Of a stretch of 64,000 nucleotides of DNA, positions 1-9,768 are shown in pieces. Each line of letters opens with the position of its first letter. Within the stretch, counting starts at the first letter, position 1. Location: the NCBI RefSeq assembly GCF_001457035.1, contig NZ_KQ758617.1:1116001-1180000 (forward strand), written 5' to 3'. Under the pieces are notes generated by a model, which saw only the letters and a program-made list of their open reading frames with translations, did not search any database and was not told where the DNA came from. The translations under genes were made by a program, and so were the position numbers. The DNA comes from Fictibacillus enclensis (GTDB lineage Bacteria; Bacillota; Bacilli; Bacillales; Fictibacillaceae).

Positions 1-215
1 TTAACATTTTTGGCGGCATCATGAAGTGTGATGTTATTGCCAACGGTGTTGTAGAAGCAACCAAGCAAGTAGGATTGAACCTTCCGCTTGTTGTTCGTCT
101 TGAAGGAACAAACGTAGATCTAGGAAAGAAAATCCTTAACGAATCAGGATTGAATATTACATCTGCAGATTCCATGGCAGACGGTGCAGAAAAAATCGTT
201 TCACTAGTAAAATAA
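1..215 (+). CDS. sucC: Succinyl-CoA synthetase beta subunit (ADP-forming), C-terminal fragment
   Basis: Only the last 71 codons are present, in the frame that starts at base 3 and stops with TAA at 213-215. The visible tail ([19 protein letters not shown], then [10 protein letters not shown] and an alanine/lysine-rich helix) is the end of the beta subunit, which carries the nucleotide-binding ATP-grasp domain and part of the CoA ligase domain in the full enzyme. SucC with SucD converts succinyl-CoA plus ADP and phosphate to succinate, CoA and ATP in the citric acid cycle. sucD follows 34 bases later with its own ribosome binding site, so the two form an operon whose promoter lies outside the window. 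Confidence 0.97.
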   Translation, partial: NIFGGIMKCDVIANGVVEATKQVGLNLPLVVRLEGTNVDLGKKILNESGLNITSADSMADGAEKIVSLVK

Positions 216-249
216 TTCCCGGAAATAAAGAAGAAGGGTGGAGAATTAG

Positions 250-1164
250 ATGAGTATTTTTATCAATAAAGACACAAAGGTCATCGTGCAGGGGATTACA
301 GGATCTGTAGGCCTATTCCATACCCAGCAAATGCTTGAGTATGGAACCAAAATTGTCGGCGGTGTAACACCAGGAAAAGGCGGTACTGAGGTAGAAGGAC
401 TCCCAGTATTCAACACAGTGGCAGAAGCTGTTGAAGCTACTGGAGCAACCGCTTCTGTAATTTACGTTCCACCGGCATTTGCTGCTGATTCTATTATCGA
501 AGCGGTAGATGCAGAACTTGACCTTGCTATCTGTATCACAGAAGGTATTCCTGTTCTTGACATGGTAAATGTAAAGCGCTATATGCAAGGCAAGAAAACA
601 CGTCTTGTTGGCCCGAACTGCCCGGGTGTTATTACACCGGAAGAATGCAAAATCGGTATTATGCCAGGATACATTCATAAAAAAGGACATGTTGGTGTAG
701 TATCCCGTTCCGGAACATTGACATACGAAGCTGTGCATCAGTTAACTCAGCGCGGAATCGGCCAGTCAACAGCTGTTGGTATCGGCGGAGACCCGGTTAA
801 CGGTACTGATTTCATCGATGTTCTTAAGGCATTTAACGAAGATGAAGATACGTATGCAGTTATCATGATTGGTGAAATTGGCGGAACAGCTGAAGAAGAA
901 GCAGCTGAATGGGTAAAAGCCAACATGACAAAACCAGTTGTCGGATTCATTGGCGGACAAACAGCGCCTCCAGGAAAGCGTATGGGCCATGCTGGAGCAA
1001 TTATTTCCGGCGGGAAAGGCACAGCTGCCGAAAAGATCAAAACAATGCAGGAGTGCGGTATTAAAGTCGCTGAAACACCATCTGTTATGGGTGAGACACT
1101 TGTTTCCGTTCTTGAAGAAAAAGGTCTCCTCGAATCCTGCACAACACACAAAGCGAATGTTTAA
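250..1164 (+). CDS. sucD: Succinyl-CoA synthetase alpha subunit
   Basis: A 304-residue protein of normal family length. Residues 15-21 (GITGSVG) form the CoA-binding Rossmann loop, GPNCPG is at about 121-126, and the phosphorylated catalytic histidine is H247 in [13 protein letters not shown]. The alpha subunit carries the phosphohistidine and CoA site and works with SucC in the citric acid cycle. A GAAGGGTGG ribosome binding site sits just upstream of the ATG. A strong intrinsic terminator follows immediately, so sucD ends the operon. Confidence 0.98.
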   Translation: MSIFINKDTKVIVQGITGSVGLFHTQQMLEYGTKIVGGVTPGKGGTEVEGLPVFNTVAEAVEATGATASVIYVPPAFAADSIIEAVDAELDLAICITEGIPVLDMVNVKRYMQGKKTRLVGPNCPGVITPEECKIGIMPGYIHKKGHVGVVSRSGTLTYEAVHQLTQRGIGQSTAVGIGGDPVNGTDFIDVLKAFNEDEDTYAVIMIGEIGGTAEEEAAEWVKANMTKPVVGFIGGQTAPPGKRMGHAGAIISGGKGTAAEKIKTMQECGIKVAETPSVMGETLVSVLEEKGLLESCTTHKANV

Positions 1165-1166
1165 TC

Positions 1167-1199
1167 AAAAAAGCTCCCTGATTTCAGGGAGCTTTTTTT
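1167..1199 (+). terminator. Rho-independent terminator of sucCD
   Basis: An 8-base perfect stem (GCTCCCTG, loop ATTT, CAGGGAGC) is flanked by a run of A on the left and a run of T on the right. It starts three bases after the sucD stop codon. The symmetric A and T runs would let it act in both directions. Confidence 0.93.
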
Positions 1200-1219
1200 A
1201 AAAAATACTTTATTAAAAA

Positions 1220-1270
1220 GGCTCACCGCACGCCCTGCGGAAAGCGAGCACCCTGAAACGGAAATCAACC
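1220..1270 (-). repeat. Partial copy of an intergenic repeat element
   Basis: Read on the minus strand this stretch begins with GGTTGATTTCCGTTTCAGG, continues through CTCGCTTTCCGCAGGGCG and ends with TGCGGTGAGCC. It closely matches the left half of the complete element at 55219-55348, but in the opposite orientation. The right half, with the central hairpin and the closing AATCAA end, is absent here, so it is a truncated copy. From memory, elements of this type occur many times between genes in Bacillus-like genomes; I cannot search for others here. Confidence 0.75.
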
Positions 1271-1316
1271 ACTCCCAAGAGCAACGATATAAAAAAACAG
1301 TTATTGGAGGAGACGT

Positions 1317-2192
1317 ATGGACAGAGAACGGTTAATTCTTCTTCATCATTGCCGCGGCGCCGGATGGAAGACCATCCAGTCAATTTTAGCAGTCGATCCC
1401 GACTTAAAAAGCATTTTTCAGCTGACAAAGGCTGAACTCCGGGAGCAGTTACGGATGAACCAGCGGAACAGCAATGATTTTTGGGAGGATATCCGAAATC
1501 TGTCGTATCGTTCAATCAAACAAACATACGAGAAGCATAATATAAAAATACTTACATATTTTGATAGTCATTATCCCGGTGCTCTCCGGTATATTTTTGA
1601 TCCGCCCTGGGTGTTATACAGCAAAGGGAACATGGAAGCATTATCGATGCCTCTTTCCATAAGTATAGTAGGAACCCGGCACCCCACAGGCGGCGGATTA
1701 AAAAGTCTTGAAAAGATCTTGAATCCGCTGCTTCAAAAGGGATGGATGACCGTCAGCGGGCTGGCGGCCGGGATTGACACACATGCCCATGAATTGACAT
1801 TAACGCACTCAGGAAGTACCATTGCAGTACTTGGCTCAGGAATCGGCCAGGTCTATCCTAAGTCCAATATGGCTCTCGCCCGCCGGATTACCAAAAGCGG
1901 ACTGCTTTTGTCAGAATATCCATATGAGACTCCACCGAGAAGGTGGCAGTTTCCAGAACGAAACCGGATTATAAGCGGGCTTACAAGGGGAACACTTGTG
2001 GTGGAAGCCCGAGAGAGAAGCGGTTCGCTCATTACTGCTGATCAGGCCATGGAACAGGGCAGAGAGGTATTTGCCGTACCCGGGTCCATTCTGGATGAGT
2101 GTGCGGCAGGCACAAACCGCCTGATTCAGCAAGGCGCCAAACTTGTGATGGAGGCTGAAGACATCCTTCATGAATTAAGTTTGGTTTATTAG
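1317..2192 (+). CDS. dprA: DNA processing protein DprA (Smf)
   Basis: A 291-residue DprA/Smf protein. It protects incoming single-stranded DNA in the cytoplasm and loads RecA on it during natural transformation. The Rossmann-like core shows SIVGTR (116-121), SGLAAGID (147-154), AVLGSGIGQVYPKSN (170-184) and PERNRIISGL (213-222). The region before residue 110 is the weakly conserved SAM-like domain. There is no C-terminal winged-helix domain, as in the B. subtilis protein of similar length. The ATG follows a TTGGAGGAG ribosome binding site. Its position between sucD and topA is the usual Bacillus order. Confidence 0.95.
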   Translation: MDRERLILLHHCRGAGWKTIQSILAVDPDLKSIFQLTKAELREQLRMNQRNSNDFWEDIRNLSYRSIKQTYEKHNIKILTYFDSHYPGALRYIFDPPWVLYSKGNMEALSMPLSISIVGTRHPTGGGLKSLEKILNPLLQKGWMTVSGLAAGIDTHAHELTLTHSGSTIAVLGSGIGQVYPKSNMALARRITKSGLLLSEYPYETPPRRWQFPERNRIISGLTRGTLVVEARERSGSLITADQAMEQGREVFAVPGSILDECAAGTNRLIQQGAKLVMEAEDILHELSLVY

Positions 2193-2255
2193 GTCAGAAT
2201 GAAATATTAATCCCTGTTTATTGAATGAGTTTCAATGGCAATAACTGAAAACCGT

Positions 2256-2284
2256 TTGACAAATGATGAAAGTCTATTTAATAA
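2256..2284 (+). promoter_or_regulatory. Candidate sigma-A promoter of topA
   Basis: A perfect TTGACA (2256-2261) is followed after 17 bases by TAATAA (2279-2284), about 40 bases before the topA start. No clear terminator separates dprA from topA, so topA may also receive readthrough. This is a consensus match only. Confidence 0.6.
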
Positions 2285-2327
2285 TAGGGAAGATTTGAAT
2301 ATACCCTTAAAGGGGGATGCACTGTAA

Positions 2328-4403
2328 ATGGAAGAGTATTTAGTAATCGTTGAATCTCCCGCCAAAGCAAAGACGATAAAAAAATATTTGGGAAGCAAAT
2401 ATATCGTAAAGGCTTCGATGGGACATGTGAGGGATTTACCCCGCAGCCAAATGGGAGTAGAGATAAATGATAATTTTAATCCAAAATATATAACCATCCG
2501 GGGCAAAGGACCGGTTTTAAAAGAATTGAAGACTGCGGCCAAAAAGGTAAAAAAAATCTTTCTCGCGTCTGACCCCGACAGAGAAGGAGAAGCAATTGCC
2601 TGGCATCTGGCCCACAGCCTCGACATTGATCTGAATTCAGAGTGCCGTGTGGTATTTAACGAAATTACGAAGAATGCGATAAAAGACTCTTTTAAACGGC
2701 CTAGAAAGATTAATATGGATCTGGTGGATGCTCAGCAGGCCCGCCGCGTTTTGGACCGTCTTGTCGGTTACAAAATCAGCCCTTTATTATGGAAGAAAGT
2801 CAAAAAAGGCTTAAGCGCCGGCCGTGTCCAAACGGTAGCACTGCGGCTCATTGTGGAACGCGAAAAAGAAATCAAAGCGTTTGTTCCTGAGGAATACTGG
2901 AAAATCAAGGCATCATTTTCTTATGGTAAAGAAGAATTCGAAGCCGGTTTTTATGGAGTTGACGGCAAGAAAAGGGAACTGGCGAATGAAGAGGAAGTAA
3001 AGGAAGTTCTCAGCAAGTTGAAAGGAAATACGTTTTCCATTGCTTCTGTTCAAAAGAAGGAACGAAAACGGAACCCTGCTCCTCCTTTCATCACGTCATC
3101 CCTGCAGCAGGAAGCTGCCCGAAAACTGAATTTCAGGGCGAAGAAAACGATGATGCTCGCACAGCAGCTCTATGAGGGAATCGACCTTGGCAAGGAAGGC
3201 ACTGTAGGTTTGATCACTTACATGAGAACGGATTCCACCCGTATTTCCGATCTGGCAAAAGAAGAAGCACAAGCCTTCATTACCGAAGAATATGGCAAGG
3301 AATTTGTTAACCAGGTGAACCGCGGGGAAAAGAAGCCGGGGAAAAATACCCAGGATGCCCATGAAGCCATCCGGCCATCTTCTGCCTCGAAACATCCGAA
3401 AGAGCTTAAGGAATACTTGAGCCGTGACCAGCTTCGCTTGTACCGTTTAATATGGGAGCGTTTTATCGCAAGTCAAATGTCCTCCGCTGTTCTTGATACG
3501 ATGACAGTGGACCTTGAAAATGAAGGTGTAATCTTCCGTGCAAACGGATCTAAAGTAAAGTTTCCGGGATTCATGAAAGTGTACATCGAAGGAAACGATG
3601 ACGGAAAGAAAGATGAAGATCGTCTGCTGCCAGACCTGGAGGAAGGCAAAACCGCTAAAAAGAAAGAAATAGAGCCTACCCAGCATTTTACGCAGCCGCC
3701 TCCAAGATACAGTGAGGCGAGGCTTGTCCGGACGATGGAGGAACTCGGAATCGGGCGTCCGTCCACTTATGCACCGACACTCGATACCATTCAAAAACGT
3801 GGATATGTCATGCTCGACGACAAGAAGTTCCAGCCGACAGAACTTGGTGAAGTAGTTCTTGAGCTGACGCTTGAGTTCTTTTCGCAAGTCTTTAACGTCG
3901 AATTTACTGCGCAAATGGAAAACGATCTGGATGAAATCGAAGACGGGGAAAAGCATTGGAACGAAGTCATCGATGAATTTTATAAAAGCTTTGAAAAACA
4001 GCTTGTTGTTGCAGAAGAGGAAATGAAGGAAGTAGAAATAAAAGATGAGCCAGCCGGTGAGGACTGTGAAGTGTGCGGACATGAAATGGTCTATAAAATG
4101 GGCCGGTATGGTAAATTTATGGCTTGTTCCAACTTTCCGGAATGCCGAAATACCAAGCCGATTGTAAAAGATACGGGTGTCGAATGCCCGGAATGCCACA
4201 AGGGAACAATCGTGGAGAGAAAAAGCAAGAAACGCCGTATTTTTTACGGATGCAGCCGCTATCCGGATTGCGAATTTGTATCATGGGATAAACCGGTGGG
4301 AAGAACGTGTCCGAAATGCGGCAAGATGCTTGTGGAAAAGAAAACGAAAAAAGGAAAAGTGGTACAGTGTATTTCTTGTGATTACGCTGAGGAGCAAGGT
4401 TAA
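2328..4403 (+). CDS. topA: DNA topoisomerase I (type IA)
   Basis: A 691-residue enzyme that relaxes negatively supercoiled DNA behind RNA polymerase and replication forks. The TOPRIM domain starts at [19 protein letters not shown], with the metal-binding motif [12 protein letters not shown] at 81-92. The catalytic tyrosine is Y298 in [12 protein letters not shown]. Three four-cysteine zinc ribbons close the protein (CEVCGHE...CSNFPEC, CPECHKG...CSRYPDC, CPKCGKM...CISC). The length fits the Bacillus family. The ribosome binding site is AAAGGGGGATG. trmFO follows 18 bases later, probably co-transcribed. Confidence 0.98.
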   Translation: MEEYLVIVESPAKAKTIKKYLGSKYIVKASMGHVRDLPRSQMGVEINDNFNPKYITIRGKGPVLKELKTAAKKVKKIFLASDPDREGEAIAWHLAHSLDIDLNSECRVVFNEITKNAIKDSFKRPRKINMDLVDAQQARRVLDRLVGYKISPLLWKKVKKGLSAGRVQTVALRLIVEREKEIKAFVPEEYWKIKASFSYGKEEFEAGFYGVDGKKRELANEEEVKEVLSKLKGNTFSIASVQKKERKRNPAPPFITSSLQQEAARKLNFRAKKTMMLAQQLYEGIDLGKEGTVGLITYMRTDSTRISDLAKEEAQAFITEEYGKEFVNQVNRGEKKPGKNTQDAHEAIRPSSASKHPKELKEYLSRDQLRLYRLIWERFIASQMSSAVLDTMTVDLENEGVIFRANGSKVKFPGFMKVYIEGNDDGKKDEDRLLPDLEEGKTAKKKEIEPTQHFTQPPPRYSEARLVRTMEELGIGRPSTYAPTLDTIQKRGYVMLDDKKFQPTELGEVVLELTLEFFSQVFNVEFTAQMENDLDEIEDGEKHWNEVIDEFYKSFEKQLVVAEEEMKEVEIKDEPAGEDCEVCGHEMVYKMGRYGKFMACSNFPECRNTKPIVKDTGVECPECHKGTIVERKSKKRRIFYGCSRYPDCEFVSWDKPVGRTCPKCGKMLVEKKTKKGKVVQCISCDYAEEQG

Positions 4404-4421
4404 AGGGGAGTATTAAGCAGT

Positions 4422-5726
4422 ATGAAAGATTATGTGAACGTAATCGGCGCCGGGCTTGCAGGAAGTGAAGCAGCCTGGCAGATCGCCAAGCGGGGAATAA
4501 AGGTCCATCTGTATGAGATGAGACCCAAAAAACAAACCCCGGCACATCATACGGATAAATTTGCGGAACTGGTGTGCAGCAATTCACTCCGTTCCAACAC
4601 ATTGACCAATGCGGTAGGTGTGCTGAAGGAAGAGATGAGAAAACTGGACTCGGTCATCATTGCGTCAGCTGATGACTGTTCGGTACCGGCAGGCGGTGCT
4701 CTTGCTGTTGACCGCCATGAATTCGCGGCTCTTGTTACAGAACGGGTAAAAAATCATCCGAACGTAACGGTCTTTGAAGAGGAAGTAACAAACATTCCGG
4801 ATGGTCCGACCATCATTGCCACAGGCCCTCTGACTTCGAAAGGACTTTCGGATTCCCTGAAAGCACTGACCTCGGAAGATTACCTGTATTTTTATGATGC
4901 AGCTGCTCCTATCCTTGATGTGGAGAGCATAGACATGGACAAGGTTTATTTAAAGTCCCGCTATGACAAAGGGGAGGCGGCTTACCTGAACTGTCCGATG
5001 ACAGAAGAAGAGTTTGACCGTTTTTATGAAGCGCTCATTGCTGCTGAAACGGTGCCTCTCAAGGAATTTGAGAAGGAAATTTTCTTTGAGGGCTGCATGC
5101 CGATTGAGGTCATGGCATCGAGAGGGAAAAAAACCATGTTGTTTGGCCCGCTCAAACCGGTAGGTCTTGAAGACCCGAAAAACGGGAAACAGCCATATGC
5201 AGTTGTCCAGCTGAGACAGGATAACAGTGCGGGTACGTTATATAATATAGTAGGTTTTCAAACGCATTTGAAATGGGGACCGCAAAAAGAAGTGATTCAG
5301 CTTATTCCGGGGCTGGAAAAAGCAGAAATCGTCCGGTATGGAGTGATGCACAGAAATACGTTCATCAACTCTCCGAATCTCCTGAAAAAGACGTATCAGT
5401 TTAAAGACAGAGAAGACTTGTTCTTTGCCGGTCAAATGACTGGTGTGGAAGGGTATGTGGAAAGTGCGGCCTCCGGTCTGATTGCAGGGATTAATGCTTC
5501 CCGGCTGATGGAAGACAAGGAACTGCTGGAGTTTCCTCAGGAAACGGCGATTGGAAGCATGGCACACTACATTACGACCGCCAATTCAAAGAACTTCCAG
5601 CCGATGAATGCCAACTTTGGCCTGCTGCCTGCGCTTGAAACGCGAATTAGGAATAAAAAGGAACGTTATGAAGCATTAGCTGGCAGAGCGCTGGAAACAA
5701 TTCAGAATTTTATAACAAAATTGTGA
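4422..5726 (+). CDS. trmFO: Methylenetetrahydrofolate-tRNA-(uracil-5-)-methyltransferase
   Basis: A 434-residue FAD protein (formerly Gid) that makes ribothymidine at position 54 of the tRNA T-loop with methylenetetrahydrofolate as carbon donor. The FAD-binding loop is [13 protein letters not shown] at residues 7-19. The cysteine pair used in the reaction by B. subtilis TrmFO corresponds to C52 (VCSNSLRSN) and C225 (FEGCMPIEV). The ATG follows AAAGGGGAG. The gene lies between topA and xerC as in B. subtilis. Confidence 0.97.
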   Translation: MKDYVNVIGAGLAGSEAAWQIAKRGIKVHLYEMRPKKQTPAHHTDKFAELVCSNSLRSNTLTNAVGVLKEEMRKLDSVIIASADDCSVPAGGALAVDRHEFAALVTERVKNHPNVTVFEEEVTNIPDGPTIIATGPLTSKGLSDSLKALTSEDYLYFYDAAAPILDVESIDMDKVYLKSRYDKGEAAYLNCPMTEEEFDRFYEALIAAETVPLKEFEKEIFFEGCMPIEVMASRGKKTMLFGPLKPVGLEDPKNGKQPYAVVQLRQDNSAGTLYNIVGFQTHLKWGPQKEVIQLIPGLEKAEIVRYGVMHRNTFINSPNLLKKTYQFKDREDLFFAGQMTGVEGYVESAASGLIAGINASRLMEDKELLEFPQETAIGSMAHYITTANSKNFQPMNANFGLLPALETRIRNKKERYEALAGRALETIQNFITKL

Positions 5727-5732
5727 ACTTGC

Positions 5733-5761
5733 TTGTTATTGCCCCTGATCTGTGATAAGAT
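5733..5761 (+). promoter_or_regulatory. Candidate extended -10 promoter of xerC-hslVU-codY
   Basis: TTGTTA (5733-5738), a 17-base spacer and TAAGAT (5756-5761) preceded by TGA give a TGn-extended -10 promoter about 25 bases ahead of the xerC start. Each hexamer matches consensus at four positions. It overlaps a weak GCCCCT/AGGGGC hairpin (5741-5769). Confidence 0.42.
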
Positions 5762-5786
5762 TTAGGGGCTTTGTGAGGTGTGATAA

Positions 5787-6689
5787 GTGGATTTAAATGA
5801 CCGCTATTTGAAGATGTTTATCGAGTATTTGCAAATAGAAAAAAATAGTTCACATCATACAACGGAAAACTACGAAAAAGCTATTTTGCATTTTAAGTCG
5901 TTTATGAAACAGCAAGCAATCGAAGGATTCGCTGCTGTTTCTTATCTTTTGGTGAGACATTATTTGACCTGGCTTCATGAACAGTCGTACTCCAGGAGGA
6001 CTGTTGCCAAGAAAATTTCGTCTCTCCGAAGCTTTTATCGTTTTCTAAACCGGGAAAAGATTGTTGAACATAACCCGTTTGCTTTGGCTTCCCTCCCAAA
6101 AAAGGGCCAGAGCATTCCGCATTTTATCTACGAGGAAGAGTTGGCGGAGCTTTTTCATGTGAGCGATCTGTCCACTCCGCTTGGCCAGCGAAACCAGGCG
6201 ATACTGGAACTCTTGTATGGCACAGGAATCCGGGTCAGCGAATGCTGCCAGATCCAGCTTGAGGACATTGATTTTTATATTGAAACGGTTCTTATTAAAG
6301 GAAAAGGCAGAAAAGAACGGTATGTACCGCTGGGCAGTTATGCGATTGAAGCACTCAGCCGATATATAGAAGAAGGCAGAAAGGAATTGTCAGAGAAAGC
6401 GGGCCATCCCGAAAAAACGCTTTTTCTTAACTATAAAGGCGGCCCCTTAACCCCCCGTGGTGTAAGAACGATTTTAAACCGCCTGATTGAGCAGACCACA
6501 CTGACCGTACATATCAGCCCCCATGTACTCCGCCATACGTTTGCCACCCACCTGCTGAACGAAGGCGCCGATATGAGGGCCGTCCAGGAGCTGCTTGGGC
6601 ATTCGCATCTGTCATCCACACAGATTTATACTCATGTCACAAAAGATCATTTAAAAAAAATTTATAATAACACGCATCCTCGTGCATAA
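5787..6689 (+). CDS. xerC: Tyrosine recombinase XerC (CodV)
   Basis: A 300-residue tyrosine recombinase that, with XerD, resolves chromosome dimers at dif. The N-terminal SAM-like DNA-binding domain spans about residues 1-95. The catalytic set is complete: R149 (GTGIRVSE), K173 (GKGRKER), H246 and R249 (SPHVLRHTFATHLL), H272 (LLGHSHL) and nucleophile Y281 (TQIYTHV). The start is GTG, preceded by GAGGTG; no ATG gives a complete N-terminal domain. It is the first gene of the operon with hslV, hslU and codY, where the B. subtilis counterpart is named codV. Confidence 0.96.
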   Translation: MDLNDRYLKMFIEYLQIEKNSSHHTTENYEKAILHFKSFMKQQAIEGFAAVSYLLVRHYLTWLHEQSYSRRTVAKKISSLRSFYRFLNREKIVEHNPFALASLPKKGQSIPHFIYEEELAELFHVSDLSTPLGQRNQAILELLYGTGIRVSECCQIQLEDIDFYIETVLIKGKGRKERYVPLGSYAIEALSRYIEEGRKELSEKAGHPEKTLFLNYKGGPLTPRGVRTILNRLIEQTTLTVHISPHVLRHTFATHLLNEGADMRAVQELLGHSHLSSTQIYTHVTKDHLKKIYNNTHPRA

Positions 6690-6714
6690 ATGAGAATAAG
6701 GAGGGATTTTTCTT

Positions 6715-7257
6715 ATGACACAAACATTCCATGCAACGACGATTTTTGCCGTCCATCACAATGGGAAATTTGCCATGTCGGGAGACGGGCAGGTAACAAT
6801 GGGAAATGCAGTAGTGATGAAGCATACTGCTAAAAAGGTCCGCAGGCTTTTTGGTGGAAAAGTGCTCGCCGGATTTGCCGGATCGGTGGCGGATGCTTTT
6901 ACATTATACGAAAAATTCGAAGCTAAGCTGGAGGAATTCAGCGGAAACCTGGCACGGGCCAGTGTTGAGCTTGCCAAAGAATGGCGCACGGATCAGGTAT
7001 TAAGAAAACTTGAAGCCATGCTGATTGTGATGAACAACGAAAGCCTCCTGCTCATTTCAGGAACAGGCGAAGTGATTGAGCCGGATGATGGCATTCTGGC
7101 TATCGGTTCGGGCGGAAATTATGCGCTTGCTGCAGGAAGAGCGCTAAAAAGGAATGCTCCCCATCTTTCCGCTGCTGAAATTGCCAGAGCCGCTCTGGAA
7201 ATTGCCGGAGAGATCTGTGTTTATACCAATAACCAAATTATTCTTGAAGAGCTGTAG
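6715..7257 (+). CDS. hslV: HslV (ClpQ/CodW) peptidase subunit of the HslUV protease
   Basis: A 180-residue proteasome-like peptidase that forms the chamber of the ATP-dependent HslUV (ClpYQ) protease. The core reads HATTIFAV, then [27 protein letters not shown] and [18 protein letters not shown]. As in other Bacillus proteins there are five residues between Met1 and the Thr-Thr that aligns with the E. coli N-terminal nucleophile. The B. subtilis enzyme uses an N-terminal Ser at position 2, while this protein has Thr at position 2 (MTQTFHATT). The ribosome binding site is AAGGAGGG. hslU starts 17 bases after the stop. Confidence 0.96.
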   Translation: MTQTFHATTIFAVHHNGKFAMSGDGQVTMGNAVVMKHTAKKVRRLFGGKVLAGFAGSVADAFTLYEKFEAKLEEFSGNLARASVELAKEWRTDQVLRKLEAMLIVMNNESLLLISGTGEVIEPDDGILAIGSGGNYALAAGRALKRNAPHLSAAEIARAALEIAGEICVYTNNQIILEEL

Positions 7258-7274
7258 AAGGGGCGTGGGAAGAG

Positions 7275-8669
7275 ATGAATACTCAGTTAACTCCAAGGCA
7301 AATCGTCGAAAAGCTGGATCAATACATTGTGGGTCAGAAGGATGCCAAAAAGGCGGTCGCCGTTGCGCTTAGAAACCGGTACCGCAGAGCGCTGCTTGAC
7401 GAAAAACTGAGAGATGAAATTTCACCTAAAAATATTCTCATGATCGGGCCAACCGGTGTTGGGAAAACCGAAATTGCCCGCAGACTCGCAAAGCTTGTGA
7501 ATGCACCGTTCATCAAGGTGGAGGCCACCAAGTTCACCGAAGTAGGATATGTGGGCAGGGATGTTGAATCCATGGTCAGGGATCTGGTTGAAACATCCAT
7601 CCGCCTCGTTAAAGAACAAAGAATGCATGAAGTGAAAGACAAAGCCGAGGAAAACGCCAATAAAAGGCTAGTTGAACTGCTCGTTCCCGGCAAGCAAAAA
7701 GAAAGCAGCTACAAAAATCCGCTTGAAATGTTTTTTGGTTCAGGAAATGGCCCATCACAAACATCCAATGATAGCGAAGACGACCAATCCATTACCCAGC
7801 AGCGGCGGCAAATGGCCCATAAGCTGGCGATGGGCGAACTCGAAAATCATCTGGTAACCGTAGAGGTTGAGGAACAAAATCATTCCATGATGGATATGTT
7901 CCAGGGGGCAGGACTTGACCAGCTCGGTTTGAACATGCAGGATATGCTGGGCGGCCTTGTGCCAAAGAAAAAGAAAAAGCGCAAGCTGCCAGTTTCAGAG
8001 GCCAGAAAGGTTCTTACCCAGGATGAAGCGGCAAAATTGATTGATATGGATGAAGTAACAAGTGATGCTGTTTACAAAACGGAGCAAACAGGTATTATAT
8101 TCATAGATGAGATTGATAAAATCGCAGGGAAAAATCAAAATACTGCCGATGTATCCAGGGAAGGTGTGCAGCGTGACATCCTTCCCATTGTGGAAGGGTC
8201 AACTGTGATGACCAAATATGGTTCCATCAAAACGGATCATATTCTTTTCATCTCAGCAGGTGCGTTTCATATGGCGAAACCATCTGATCTGATCCCCGAG
8301 CTGCAGGGCCGTTTTCCCATTCGGGTAGAACTCGAGAAACTTTCGGTAGAAGATTTTACGAGAATCCTTATTGAACCGGATAACGCCCTTTTAAAACAAT
8401 ATAAGGCGTTGCTTGCGACAGAAGGTATAAATCTTGAATTTTCTGACGAAGCTATTTCTAAGATTGCAAGTATAGCCTTTCAGGTCAACCAGGAAACGGA
8501 TAACATTGGAGCACGGAGACTTCACACCATCTTAGAGCGCTTGCTTGAAGACTTGTCCTTTGAGGCACCGGATGTTACGATGAATGCGATAAAAATCACA
8601 CCAGAGTATGTAGAAGAAAAACTTGCGTCTATCGCAAAGAATAAGGATTTAAGCCAGTACATTCTGTAG
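7275..8669 (+). CDS. hslU: HslU (ClpY) ATPase subunit of the HslUV protease
   Basis: A 464-residue AAA+ unfoldase that feeds substrates to HslV. Walker A is GPTGVGKT at residues 58-65 and Walker B is [10 protein letters not shown] near 273-282. The I domain lies between them and contains a lysine-rich segment ([16 protein letters not shown]). The arginine-finger region near the end ([22 protein letters not shown]) and the C-terminal tail that docks into HslV (KDLSQYIL) are present. It has a GGGGCGTGG-type ribosome binding site and lies 12 bases before codY. Confidence 0.97.
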   Translation: MNTQLTPRQIVEKLDQYIVGQKDAKKAVAVALRNRYRRALLDEKLRDEISPKNILMIGPTGVGKTEIARRLAKLVNAPFIKVEATKFTEVGYVGRDVESMVRDLVETSIRLVKEQRMHEVKDKAEENANKRLVELLVPGKQKESSYKNPLEMFFGSGNGPSQTSNDSEDDQSITQQRRQMAHKLAMGELENHLVTVEVEEQNHSMMDMFQGAGLDQLGLNMQDMLGGLVPKKKKKRKLPVSEARKVLTQDEAAKLIDMDEVTSDAVYKTEQTGIIFIDEIDKIAGKNQNTADVSREGVQRDILPIVEGSTVMTKYGSIKTDHILFISAGAFHMAKPSDLIPELQGRFPIRVELEKLSVEDFTRILIEPDNALLKQYKALLATEGINLEFSDEAISKIASIAFQVNQETDNIGARRLHTILERLLEDLSFEAPDVTMNAIKITPEYVEEKLASIAKNKDLSQYIL

Positions 8670-8681
8670 GAGGAAAATGAA

Positions 8682-9461
8682 ATGAACTTATTAGAAAAAA
8701 CAAGAAAGCTGAACGCGATGCTGCAACAATCTGGCGGAAAGCCCGTGAACTTTAAAGAAATGGCAGAAACGCTAAGAGATGTGATTGAAGCAAATATTTT
8801 TGTTGTCAGCAGAAGAGGTAAGCTTCTTGGTATTTCCTTGAAACAGGAAATAGAAAACGAGCGTATGAAAAAAATGCTGGAGGAACGACAATTTCCTTCC
8901 GAGTATACCAAAGGACTATTTAATGTGACTGAAACGTCGTCCAATCTGGATATTGCCAGTGAATATACAGCATTTCCAGTTGAAAACAAAGAATTGTTTT
9001 CTTCTGGCCTGACAACTATCGTACCGATCATAGGAGGGGGAGAACGTCTAGGGACTTTAATTCTTTCCCGCCTTACGGACTCGTTCAACGATGATGATCT
9101 TCTGTTGGCCGAATACGGTGCAACGGTTGTAGGAATGGAAATTCTGCGTGAAAAAGCGGAAGAGATTGAAGAAGAAGCGAGAAATAAAGCCGTCGTGCAA
9201 ATGGCGATCAGCTCCCTTTCTTACAGTGAGCTTGAAGCGATCGAGCATATTTTTGAAGAACTCGAGGGGAATGAAGGCCTGCTGGTAGCAAGTAAAATCG
9301 CGGACAGAGTAGGGATTACCCGTTCAGTAATCGTCAATGCTCTCCGTAAGCTTGAAAGTGCCGGTGTCATCGAATCCCGCTCACTTGGTATGAAGGGTAC
9401 GTATATTAAAGTGCTTAACGATAAATTCCTGCTTGAACTATCCAAATTAAAAACGAGCTAA
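8682..9461 (+). CDS. codY: GTP- and branched-chain amino acid-sensing repressor CodY
   Basis: A 259-residue global regulator with the standard length and layout. An N-terminal GAF domain (about residues 1-155) binds Ile/Leu/Val in the family. A linker helix leads to a C-terminal winged helix-turn-helix (about 203-244), whose [20 protein letters not shown] segment is the recognition region. When nutrients are ample CodY represses amino acid transport and synthesis genes, competence and, in B. subtilis, the adjacent fla/che operon. It closes the xerC-hslVU-codY operon. Confidence 0.98.
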   Translation: MNLLEKTRKLNAMLQQSGGKPVNFKEMAETLRDVIEANIFVVSRRGKLLGISLKQEIENERMKKMLEERQFPSEYTKGLFNVTETSSNLDIASEYTAFPVENKELFSSGLTTIVPIIGGGERLGTLILSRLTDSFNDDDLLLAEYGATVVGMEILREKAEEIEEEARNKAVVQMAISSLSYSELEAIEHIFEELEGNEGLLVASKIADRVGITRSVIVNALRKLESAGVIESRSLGMKGTYIKVLNDKFLLELSKLKTS

Positions 9462-9477
9462 TAAGCTCAAACGAATA

Positions 9478-9512
9478 GGTCATTCTGCCTGATAGGCAGG
9501 ATGGCCTTTTTT
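9478..9512 (+). terminator. Rho-independent terminator of the codY operon
   Basis: A 13-base stem (GGTCATTCTGCCT, loop GAT, AGGCAGGATGGCC, with two G-T pairs) runs into six T residues. It lies 16 bases after the codY stop and separates that operon from fla/che. Confidence 0.93.
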
Positions 9513-9615
9513 GTGGATAATAAAGGATTTTGTCGAATTTTGAAGAAGGATAACAGGTAAAAAGGTATAGTCCATTCACTCTACGTAACGGTTTTAGTAA
9601 AAAAACATCAGGAAT

Positions 9616-9644
9616 AAAGACCTATTATTTAATTAGGCCTTTTT
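9616..9644 (+). terminator. Second terminator-like hairpin ahead of the fla/che promoter
   Basis: A 9-base stem with one mismatch (AAAGACCTA and TAGGCCTTT) and a nine-base AT loop ends in a T run. It lies upstream of the candidate sigma-A promoter, so it would stop transcripts that pass the codY terminator or come from an upstream flagellar promoter. Confidence 0.5.
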
Positions 9645-9675
9645 ATCGAAAAAAGTCGATTTAGGAAAAAATACA

Positions 9676-9705
9676 TAGACACTTTTTGGTTTTATCCCTT
9701 AGAAT
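9676..9705 (+). promoter_or_regulatory. Candidate sigma-A promoter of the fla/che operon
   Basis: TAGACA (9676-9681), an 18-base spacer and TAGAAT (9700-9705) each differ from consensus at one position. It lies 64 bases upstream of flgB, the first gene of an operon that contains sigD itself, so a sigma-A promoter is expected here. Confidence 0.6.
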
Positions 9706-9768
9706 ATGTAAGAACGGTAAGATTTGGCACTCTTTTAAAATAATAGTAGTAAAAAAGAGGGGATTTAA

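Larger units (their letters stand above)
9462..9768 (+). other. Intergenic region codY-flgB, fla/che regulatory region
   Basis: This gap of about 300 bases holds the codY terminator (9478-9512), a second weaker terminator-like hairpin (AAAGACCTA with TAGGCCTTT, 9616-9644), a candidate sigma-A promoter (9676-9705) and the flgB ribosome binding site (AAAGAGGGG). The stretch is AT-rich. In B. subtilis this gap carries a sigma-A and a sigma-D promoter, with CodY and other regulator sites. I could not find a convincing sigma-D pair (TAAA, about 15 bases, GCCGATAT); the nearest is GTCGATTT at 9655-9662 without a -35. Confidence 0.7.

Noticed and set aside
938-1201. Plus-strand open frame of 87 codons overlapping the end of sucD and its terminator
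   Set aside because: It is out of frame with sucD, has no family match and reads through the terminator hairpin.
3447-4199. Minus-strand open frame of 250 codons inside topA
   Set aside because: The frame is rich in Phe, Leu and Cys as expected from the complement of a Lys/Glu-rich gene. TopA motifs cover the same bases.
5741-5769. GCCCCT/AGGGGC hairpin between trmFO and xerC as a terminator
   Set aside because: The stem is only six bases, the loop is long, and no T run follows. It overlaps a better promoter candidate.
6567-6574. GCCGATAT, a sigma-D -10 match, inside xerC
   Set aside because: There is no TAAA at 14-16 bases upstream and no flagellar gene follows; it encodes Ala-Asp-Met in the conserved part of XerC.
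9655-9662. GTCGATTT as a sigma-D -10 for the fla/che operon
   Set aside because: Two mismatches to consensus and no -35 element at the proper distance.
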